Source of the DNA: Baffinella frigidus
Taxonomy: Eukaryota; Cryptophyceae; Cryptomonadales; Baffinellaceae
Assembly (NCBI GenBank): GCA_026770585.1
Contig: MU646364.1
Coordinates: forward strand, 89,171 to 112,705
Direction of reading: 5' to 3'
DNA: 23,535 nucleotides
The notes under the pieces are model-generated. The model saw only the letters and a program-made list of their open reading frames with translations. It was not told the origin of the DNA and did no database searches. This document shows, one piece after another, positions 1 to 8,600 of the stretch. Position 1 is the stretch's first letter, and every line of letters starts with the position of its first letter. The translations under genes and the position numbers were made by a program.

Positions 1-581
1 GCGATCGCATATGAAGCGATTGCAGAGTGGCGGGTGAGGTGGTTTTGGAGGGCTCCACCGCACCGAGGTTCGACCGGGGAGAGGGGAGAGGGTTTAGACA
101 ACAGCTGAGGGAAGACTCGTCGAGGTGTCGTCCCTGCTGAAACCTTGCCTCTGTGGGGGGAATTGCGAGGTGGCTGTGTTGTAATCAATAGAGGTAAAAA
201 CAGTGGTGTGAACCCCTGGCAAGGAGGGGGTGTCTTCTTGCAGGACTGACGGCACGTTGTTCCGTAGGGTGGATGTACACGGGCTGCTCGCGAGTAACCC
301 AGCTACACCTTAAACCGTAAACGCTAAACCGCCCCTCAGAGAGAGAGAGGGGTGGTTCAGTGATCACACACACTGCCGGCTTGACTCTCCCAGATCTGAG
401 AATCCAGGCGCCACCCGCGGCTTCCCAGCTGTGCCTCAGCTTGAAGCACTTTTCTGACGGACTTTTCTAAAGTTGACGTTCTGGGTTCGTGCAAGGGGTA
501 TGTTAAAATCCCCTTTGGTTTGTGGCACGATATTCGTCGCCTGTGGAGACAGAAAAACCTGTTCTCGCTAACCCGGTTAGA
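1..581. other. No supported gene at the left edge
   Basis: No conserved protein motif was recognised on either strand. A plus-strand frame is open from base 1 to a TGA near 112 and contains a possible donor (CGG|GTGAGG) near 33, so the first 30 bases could be the end of an exon of a gene lying to the left. That is only a possibility. The rest is non-repetitive and gives no usable signal. Confidence 0.3.
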
Positions 582-815
582 CTGTGGGTATCTAGCCTCT
601 AAGGGCATCTAAGGACGCAAGGTTATGAGGACGTCGGCGTAGATTCACTCAAGCCTCCGTCGGCGTAGATTCACTCAAGCTTCTTCAAGGAGGCTTGAGT
701 GAATCTACGCCGACGTCCTCACAACCTTGCGTCCTTCAAGAGGCTTAAGTGAATCTACGCCGACGTCCTCATAACCTTGCGTCCATAGATGCCCTTAGAG
801 CCTAGATACCCACAG
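582..815. repeat. Long inverted-repeat (MITE-like) element A
   Basis: The left arm starts with CTGTGGGTATCTAG and runs through GGACGCAAGGTTATGAGGAC; the right arm ends with CTAGATACCCACAG and carries the reverse complement. A unit containing GTCGGCGTAGATTCACTCAA occurs twice in forward and twice in reverse orientation, so the element is a nested inverted repeat with arms of about 75-80 bp. It has no coding capacity. The form fits a non-autonomous DNA transposon (foldback/MITE), but no transposase or clear target duplication was seen. Confidence 0.8.
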
Positions 816-928
816 GTACCTCGCTCATAAAAAAATGCCCCCCCCCCCCCAAGGCCACCATAGGGCCCTAGGCATAGGCCTACTTTGGGGTCCGAGGGGG
901 GGGCGGTTTCTTATGAGCGACGTACCAC
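816..928. repeat. Short inverted-repeat element B
   Basis: It begins GGTACCTCGCTCATAA and ends TTATGAGCGACGTACC, near-perfect inverted termini, followed inward by a C run on the left and a G run on the right. It abuts element A directly. It is probably another small foldback element; nothing in it is coding. Confidence 0.7.
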
Positions 929-985
929 CGTGGCCTACAAGTTCCATCGAAGGCCATCAATTAGTTCTTCAGTTTGAGAACCCAC

Positions 986-1027
986 ACAAAATACTGGCAG
1001 AACTGGCCAGTTCTGCCAGTATTTTGT
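986..1027. repeat. Perfect 42-bp palindrome
   Basis: Bases 986-1006 (ACAAAATACTGGCAGAACTGG) are exactly reverse-complemented by 1007-1027 with no spacer. It could extrude as a cruciform or be the collapsed remnant of a foldback element. It lies 3' of the YGGT gene on that gene's strand, about 390 bp past its stop, so it could also affect transcript ends; that is speculation. Confidence 0.9.
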
Positions 1028-1413
1028 CAGTTTTGTCTCGTTTCGTTGTTGGCTGATCCTAGCCAGTCTCGCATACCTAGGCGAGACTAAGATGGGTGAT
1101 GCAGACGGCAAAGAAGCCTTATTAAAAGACGGGGGATTGAGTTCGTTGTTGTTGATACCTTGATGCATGCTGTGATGGAATCACACTGGGGAGAAACCAA
1201 ACATCAAATGCATTGTTGTGTTGGCACTTAAGCGTTTGGACTGGATTTGATACATTAATACGTTGGGCTCGGATCCCTCTGCCCAACAACTCTTTTTGGA
1301 GACTGCTTGGTGTGCGATCCTGGGTATCTGAGCACGATCCTCTGGATTATCTCCGACACCCCTTGGGGATCACCCTTCAGCTGGTTCTGCTGACACCCCC
1401 TGCACCGGAAGTT
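1028..1413. other. Downstream flank of the YGGT gene, no feature seen
   Basis: This stretch follows the stop codon of the minus-strand YGGT gene. No conserved coding motif, poly(A) signal or clear repeat was recognised, apart from a short inverted pair (AGTCTCGCATACCTAGGCGAGACT) around 1060-1090. Confidence 0.4.
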
Positions 1414-1497
1414 CTACTTGTTGGCCATCATGGTGAGGACGCCCTGCTGCCCGAGGAAAATCTCGCGGATGAAGCTCAGGACCGCGTACACAACCAC
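1414..1497 (-). CDS. YLMG: YGGT gene exon 3
   Basis: Begins GGGCAG|GTGGTT and ends at TAG (1416-1414). It encodes VVVYAVLSFIREIFLGQQG and then a short basic tail, the usual C-terminal end of the family. Confidence 0.9.
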   Translation of the reverse strand: MVVYAVLSFIREIFLGQQGVLTMMANK

Positions 1498-2226
1498 CTG
1501 CCCCGCCGATTGCTCCGTCAGCGGCGGCAACCCCGCCTTTGCCAGGCCCCATGGCAAGCATGTGAGCAATGAGCATTCTTCTGCAAGGGGAAGGGAGCGG
1601 CGCGCACCGGGCTGATGTCGACGCCGAAGAGCGGCGGCGTGATGCCGCGCACCAGTTTGCAAAAGGGCTCCGTCGGCCTGCAGCGTGCAGTCACATCAGC
1701 TCTCAGGATTTTGTCGGGGCGCCGGGATGCCTAGGCAGGGGAGGCTGTGAAGCAGCCCATAATGCTGTGACGTGATGCAGGGGAAGGAGTGGATGGGCTG
1801 GGGAGGGAGGGGGGCGGACCATGCCACGATGCACTGCGGGGCCTTGTTGAGGTCCATGTTGGGGTACCAGGTGAGGGGGATGCGGAGGAAGAAGAACAGG
1901 GAGAAGACGGCGAGGCCGATGTCGAGGCTCGACCGCACCGGTTCCAGCCATTCCGGCGCGGCAGCGCTAGCCACGCTCGGCACCAAGACCAGCGCCAGCG
2001 CCGCCGACGCGAGAAGCTGGGGGGCAGCGGGCTTTTGCGCCGCCCCAGCAGGCTCAACCTGCATTGATAGCAGGTTCGGGCGCCGGCCCGCCAGCGCGGT
2101 TGTGGAGGAGCATCCGCGGAGGCGCGGCTGCTGTGTGGCGACCCAGTTGGGGGCGAACGCGCTGGCCGAGGCGACCAGGGAGAGGGCGAGCAGCGTGCAG
2201 CGCATCGCGAGGCCTTTGGATGCCAC
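1414..2226 (-). CDS. YLMG: YGGT/YlmG-family plastid membrane protein, 3 exons
   Basis: Exons on the minus strand are 2226-1820, 1677-1608 and 1497-1414, giving 561 bases and 186 aa. Residues 8-23 form a hydrophobic signal peptide ending ASA|FAP; the Phe after the cleavage site and the following Ser/Thr/Arg-rich stretch are the bipartite targeting signal of complex red plastids. A second hydrophobic stretch ends in VASAAA. The C-terminal ~85 residues are a YGGT domain: LRIPLTWYPNMDLNK, AWPTEP, GVDISPVVVY and FLGQQGVL are seen in order. YlmG/YGGT proteins are small membrane proteins; plastid members are linked to nucleoid distribution (YLMG1) or cytochrome b6 haem attachment (CCB3), and I cannot tell which applies here. 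Introns are 142 and 110 bp, free of telomere-like repeats. ATG at 2226 was chosen; ATG at 2205 would also keep the signal peptide. Confidence 0.9.
1608..1677 (-). CDS. YLMG: YGGT gene exon 2
   Basis: Begins CTGCAG|GCCGAC and ends AGCCCG|GTGCGC. It encodes PTEPFCKLVRG...GVDISP, the most conserved part of the YGGT domain. 70 bases keep phase with both neighbours. Confidence 0.9.
1820..2226 (-). CDS. YLMG: YGGT gene exon 1
   Basis: Encodes the presequence and the first part of the YGGT domain to DLNKAPQCIVA. It ends GGCATG|GTCCGC, so the split Trp codon (TG+G) is completed by exon 2. Confidence 0.88.
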
Positions 2227-2537
2227 CCTGCGAGGGTGGAGGTCGAGTCATTTCCCATATGCGCAGCCTCCAAATCGACGCGCTGGCACAGAAAATCGCT
2301 CGAATTTCAGCCTCAGTTTGGACTACGAGGGAGAAGTGTCCAGCCTTGAACCTGGTCCAGCCGAGCTGCGAACGAGACGGCCGGTCTATGCACCAGGGCC
2401 GTGCCATCTGTCACGCAATCCTAGGTGCCGCGCTGTTTCGCTCGACCGAGGCGCTCCTGCCAAGCTCTCACTTGGGCCTCTCCCTGCGTCGTGGGCTCCA
2501 CAAGGCCGCGTCGCTTCATCGAAAGGCAGGCGAGACC
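2227..2537. promoter_or_regulatory. Divergent intergenic region (presumed shared promoter)
   Basis: The YGGT start (2226, minus) and the pirin start (2538, plus) are 311 bp apart and point away from each other, so both promoters must lie here or within untranslated leaders. No TATA box or other core element was recognised. The pirin frame is open upstream of 2538 through this region, so a longer pirin N-terminus cannot be excluded. Confidence 0.5.
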
Positions 2538-2605
2538 ATGTCGGGCTCCGCGTTCCTGGCCACGTGCTCCTCCTCGCGGCGTATCGTCACCAAGTTCACG
2601 GCGAG
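2538..2605 (+). CDS. PIR: Pirin exon 1
   Basis: Starts GAGACCATGT and ends GGCGAG|GTCCGC. It encodes MSGSAFLATCSSSRRIVTKF and two more residues; the split Arg (AG+G) is completed in exon 2. The SSRRIV motif matches the usual pirin start. The frame is open further upstream, so the exact start is moderately sure. Confidence 0.8.
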
Positions 2606-5600
2606 GTCCGCCTTTTTCCGCGCACCAGATCAACACCCCTCACCCCGAGATCCATCAACACGAGGGGGGGTGATATCAGGGAGCAGCCGCCAGCGAACCT
2701 GCCGCAACGAGTTCTTAGGGTGGGTTGCCGGCAAATTATTGATTCTGGCACGCCCCTCCCCCCAGCCAAGACAACGCAGTTTGCTGGGTCAGGTTAGCTC
2801 TGTGCACCCTGACCCCTGAGCCCTAAACCCAGACCCTAAACCCTAACCGAAACCCTACACCCCAAACACCAAACCCTACCCTAAACTCTAAACCCTAAAC
2901 CCCCAACCCCCAACCCTCAACCCTCAACCCTCAACACTAAACCCCCAACCCTGCACCCATAACCCTGAACCCTGACCCTGAACCCTAAATCCCAAACCCC
3001 TAACCCTACACTCCAAAACCCAAACCCTGAATCCCAAACCTTAAACCCTAAACCGTAAATCCTAGACTCTAAACCGTAACCCTAAACCCTAAACCCCAAA
3101 CTCTAAACCCTACGCTCTCAACCTTAACCTTAAGCCGTAAACCGTATACCGTCAAACCTAAACCGTAAACCGTAAACCCTAAACCCAGTCTGAACCAGAA
3201 AATAAACTCGTTCGCCTCAGGACGTGGCCAAAAGTCAATTGCCCTCGAAATTCCCCAAAGGTTACGGGCCCGTCCAAACGATTCCGTTTGAGTACCCTGG
3301 CCAAAGAACTTCAGATAGTCACGTGGCCGTCGAGTTTATTTTCAATTCGTTCTGAACCCCTAAACCTTAATCTCTACTAAACACACCCTAAACCCCAAAA
3401 CCCAAACCGATAAACTTTAAACCCCAAACCCCAGCCCATCAATCTCAACCGCTAAACCTCAACCCCTCAACCCTTGACCCTAGGCCAGGGGTATCTCCAT
3501 TCAGAATGGTGTCCACTCCTTTCTGAGCCGTTTTTACTGGAGTGTCTTTTAGAGGAGACTTTCCCACGAAGTTCCAGTTCCTCCATAACAGCAAAGACCC
3601 CCAAGGAGCACCTCCAGGAAGGCGCCATGGGAGAGGGAGTTATGGGAGGCCGCTAAATGCCAACCACTTAGCAGCGGTCGAGTTCCTTTTCACCTTGAAT
3701 TCAAGGTGAAATTCCGGTTAGGTTCCAGGGCAAGGATAAGATTCTAGTACAAATAGTTTAGATGGACTGTATCCGTGAAGCCCCCGGTGGCTTCTAAGCG
3801 GAACTCCGATAATTTATCCCCCCCCAGCCAATAACCCAACCCCTCTCGGAGTTCAGCCCGTGTGTGCCTGGCCGCAGGACCCAAAAAGAGATTGATAATT
3901 CATTGCCAAACAACCAGCGTCAGCGCCGCACATGCTACGCATTGTGCCACTACTGTACCCCGCGTCGGCCGCTCACACGAGCATTTCCCGGATGGATTCT
4001 AACTCCACCCCCTACTAGCAGGACCCAAAAAGAGGGCGCAGGGTTCCTGGTGCGGCGCCCGATCGGCAGTGGGCAAATCACGGACGAACAGGCCGACCCG
4101 TTCCTCCTGCTCGACCACCTGCCGCGGACTAACTACGCGCCGGGCGAGTTCCCGGGCGCGCCGTGGCATCCGCATCGGGGCTTCGATACGGTGCTTCCCG
4201 CGACCCCCGCCCAGCCTGCCGCGCCCTAGCCTCATGGCCGATGCGGCAGAAATATGCGGACATTCCGGACAGTCCTCGTATCCGACCTCATCTATTTGCG
4301 TTTTTCCCCCTGGCTCTGTCGGGTCTAGACCCGAGTTAGGGATTGAATGTGTTCTTAACCCTACATCCTACGCCCTAAACCATAAGCCTGAAGCCCGAAG
4401 CCCTACAGCCTGAACCCTGGACCCAACACCTTGAACCCTAAACCCCAACCCCAACCCCCTGAACCCTAAAGCCTAATCCCCAATCCATAAACCCCTTAAC
4501 TTTCGTCAGGTAATGTATCTGCTGGAAGGGCAAGGTTCGCACGAAGACAGGTCTAACCCGAAGAGCCCCCAGTTCCTCCTCGGTGCCTCTCGCGGCGCGC
4601 AGACAACCTTCCACCAAGTTGTGTATTTATTTGAAATACCCCTTGCTTTCACAAAAAAAACCTGGTGTGGACCTGCACTGCGGATCACGGCAAACCCCTA
4701 GCCCTGTCTCACTCGGGTTGACTGACTATTCTCAAGTAGACATGGTGGGTATTTGTTAACTTTGAAGGAGGGGAAGAGCCCGGGCCCACCAAATTAGTGA
4801 GCCCAAATAGACCGTGATAGAGCCAGGAGCCTCCCACGCCCGAACTCTTGCAATTTCATTTCGGACGAGACATCATCTGTCCCGCTTCTTAAGTCTTTCA
4901 ACGCCAAAAATAAGGGTAAAAATGCTATTTTAGGCATACACAGAAGGCTTAAAATAGCATAAACCAGGACAGATGGTTTGTTCCGAGATCAAATTGAAGC
5001 GCGAGACGCGGTGGCAGTATGGGAAACAAGGGCACGCTCTACGCGGGCGACTGCCAGTGGATGACCGCTGGGTCCGGGATCCAACACAATGAAGGCACTG
5101 GACACCCAGGTGCAGAGCGGGAGCGAGCGAGCGAGAGAGAGAGAGAGACAAAGAGAAACAGAGGAAGGAAGAGAGAGCGAGCGAGCGAGCGAGCGAGAGA
5201 CTCTCCCCGACGTTTGCGCCCTAAACTTTACACTCGCTCAAGGCCTCGCCCCGCACCTGGTCTACCCAGAGGCGTGCGCCAACTGCTTAGCTGTCGTGGT
5301 CGGGTATGAGCATGCCCGGTGGCGTGTGCAACACCCGACACACAAGCGTGGCATGCGCCTGCAGTGACGTGGCTGTAGGAGTCTACTTATAGGCCTAAGT
5401 AGGAGCGTGTTAGGCTACTCGCCACTTACGGGATACGCCTGCAGTAGAGTGCATGTTCTTACATTCGAGGTACCCGCGTTAACCCTGTGAAGCGAGGCAC
5501 CTGATGGCCGATGCACCTGAATTCGGCCACCCTCCAAAGTGGATAGCATTGAGGATGGAGTTTGAGGCATTTCCCCCGGCAGACGGTTCGAATTCGAGCG

Positions 5601-8600
5601 TGTGGCAGTAGGAAATGGCTGAAGCTACTGCCTGTATTTGAACTTGCAGGAGGGTGGATGCATGGCTTCCAGTGTTGGATCAACCTACCGAAGGCTGACA
5701 AGATGTGCCCGCCGGTGCTATATCCCTCCTGAGCACACACATTCTGATATATCCTGCTATATCCTCCCGCCGGTGCTATATCCTCCCGAAGACTATATCC
5801 TTCCCGAGCACAACCAGCTACCAGATTTCACAGCCGCTCTTAAATTGTAAACCCTACACGACCCTGCACTCTAAACTCTGCGAAACCCTACACCCTAAAC
5901 CCTACACCCCCACCCTAAACCCTAGACCCTCAATCCTAGACCCTAAACCCTAGACCCTAAATCTTAAATCAGACACCCTCAACCTTGAACCCTACACCAT
6001 AAACTCCAAACTCTGAACCCTGAACATTGAAACCGCAACCCGCATCGCTCAGCTCTAATCTCTAAACCCTAAACTCTTAACCCTAATCCCCAACCCCCAA
6101 CCCCCGATCCCCACACCCTACACCCACGCCTCTTGCAACTTTCTCACCAGCACATCGGCATCTTCGGCGGCGGGAGTGCGGCGCCCTGCACCCGTTGCGT
6201 GACAACAAGTCTTCCCCCACATGCATCAGTTTCTTTACAACACGGCTTCTGTCTTGCATCAGATACTTCACACCAAGGCTTCTCACACAAGTTACTTTAC
6301 ACCGCGCGAGCGCGTGACGCCTGGTGTGCTGTAACCGTGTGAGAAGACTTGCGGCACACCACCTGATGCACGACGCTTTCGCACCAAGTCTTGTCACACA
6401 GCTGCCGGTGTGCACACGCATGAGTTGCTTTACACCAGGGCGTCTGGTCAAGTTGCTTTACACCCCGCGAGTGCGCGACCCCTGATGTGCTGCTCCGCTG
6501 CGCACGTATACGTATCTCACATATACGTATCTGCTAGCTGCTGCAACTTCATATACATATAAACCGGGTTTGCAAGTCTTCTCACACAGTTTCGGGTGTG
6601 CGCGGCCCCAGGCGTACCAGGACATCCGGGCAGCTAGCATCCCCGAAGTGCAGTGCACGGACACTGTCTCCGCCAAGGTCATCGCCGGGACCTGCGCAGG
6701 TCCCCGCCCGGCTCGACCCCCGCCCCGCTCCTCCTCGTCCCTCATATCATTTTGTGCTTAGGTTGACTTGCGGCGTATTGCTGGCTCCAGTGAGTGGGAG
6801 TGTGAGGCTGAAAGGATTGGGGTGCACGGGACGCAGGCGTCGCCCCGCCCCTCTCCTCTCTCCTCCTCACCTCCTCACCTCCTCTCCTCCCCTCCCCCCC
6901 CCCTACGACCTCTCTCCTCCTCTCCTCATCTCCGCCGATCATCCCCCTCCTCCCCTGCCCCGCTCCTCCGCCCCTCCTCTCCTCCTCTCTTCCCCTCATT
7001 CTCCTATCCTCCTATCCTCCTATCCTCCTATCCTCCTATCCTCCTCGCCCCCGACCCCCATCTCCGCCACGTCCCCCGCATGCTCGTATGCATAGCGAGA
7101 CGGGCGGCGTGGTTCTGGCTCGAGTCAGTGGGACGGTGGGACTGAAAGGATTGGGGCGCGCGGGACGCAGGCGCGGACGCAGTGTGCCAGACGCGCGTCC
7201 CGGTCTGCCGCCCCCGCACCCCCATACCAACCCACCACTCTCCGCCGGGGCTCGTCCGTTCCCGCACACCATCTCAGCACACGCGGCCCAAGTTGTTGGG
7301 CGGTTAGGTCCTGTTCTTACAAGGCGTTCACGGAAGGAAATACATGGTGACCATGTTGGTTTCGATCCGTACAGGCACGTTTCTCTCTCGAACCAACCAC
7401 TCTTCTCTGCCAGCCAGTCAGCCCCTCGTTTCGAGGAGCTGAAGCCAGTTGCGATCCGTGTGGGGCGAACCCTCGACATTGTGCCGACTGGCTCGACAAG
7501 TCGGCAAGATGTCTACCGTCACGTCCAATTCATGCGTCCATTTATCGTATGCCGTATTTTGGTACGTATAGTGAAGCAAGATTTCATGGTGGGAGGTTTG
7601 AGCACCCGTGTGTAGTTGGCTAGGTGGGGCGCGTTTTCTCAAAATCGAAGTGCCCCTGTATCGCTCCACGACTTTGTGCCAGAGTGTTGGGAACGCTTTC
7701 ACGGGGCGGTTTCAGGGTTCAGGGTTCAGGGTTCAGGGTTGAGGGCTCAGGGTTCAGAGTTCAGAGATCAGGGTTCAGGATTCAGGATTCAGGGTTCAGG
7801 GTGCAGGGTTTGTGGTTCAGGGTGCAGGAGTGTCTAACGCCCAGGCGCGGGGCAGGTGCAGTTCCTCGACTTCAGAGTGAAGAAGGGTTGGAGCTTGGAG
7901 CACGCTGTATCTCTCCTCGACCTTGGCTCTTGTCACCAATATCCCACCGATCCAGAGGGGTCCCCTTCGCAGGGTATGTTCAAGGCGTGGGGAACGCCTT
8001 CGCGGGACATGTTCATGGTTCATGGTTCAGGGTCCAGAGTTCAGGAGTGTCTGACGCCCAGGCGCGGAGGGCAGGTGCAGTACCTCGACTTCAGAGTGAA
8101 GAAGGGCGGGAGCTTCGAGCACACCCTCGACCCGGAACTCGCGACTGCGATCTGCTACGTGTATAAAGGATCAGGTACTCACACCGCCCCCAAGCGAACT
8201 CGGTACATTTCAAAAACGGTACATTTCTAAAAGGGCCAGAATCTGGCCTCGGTTTCAGGTGAAAAATTCTAAATCTGAGTTGTTCCCTTCCCACTCGGCA
8301 GCGGTCCCCAGCACTCATTATTATGGAAGCGTCGCGACAGACCCTCCGACGGAGTTTTCTTGCCTGTTTGTCGTGGTATCGAGCAAGGTGAGTGCTGGGG
8401 ACCGCTGCCGAGTGGGAAGGGAATAACCCAGTTTTGGAAATTAGCACTCTGGAGCATAGTGCCAGAGGCGCTCATCTCTGCTGAACCTCTGCTGCGCAGG
8501 AGCACGGCAGATGTATGTGTGGGTGTTACAGGAGGGCCATGTTGGTTAGGGTTCACTGGATTGCTGACGCGGGTGGTGCGAGGGCGACAGGCAAGTTCGG

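Noticed and set aside
1772-2819. Long plus-strand open frames overlapping the YGGT gene and the start of pirin
   Set aside because: They are antisense shadows of the GC-rich YGGT exon 1 and read through into filler; no family motif. Only the 2538-2605 portion is supported, as pirin exon 1.
2816-3482. A true chromosome end or interstitial telomere
   Set aside because: Units are too degenerate, bounded by pirin exons 1 and 2, and similar tracts recur in many introns, so this is intronic filler.
5575-5600. tRNA gene suggested by GGTTCGAATTC (B-box-like)
   Set aside because: No matching A box, acceptor stem or anticodon arm could be folded around it.
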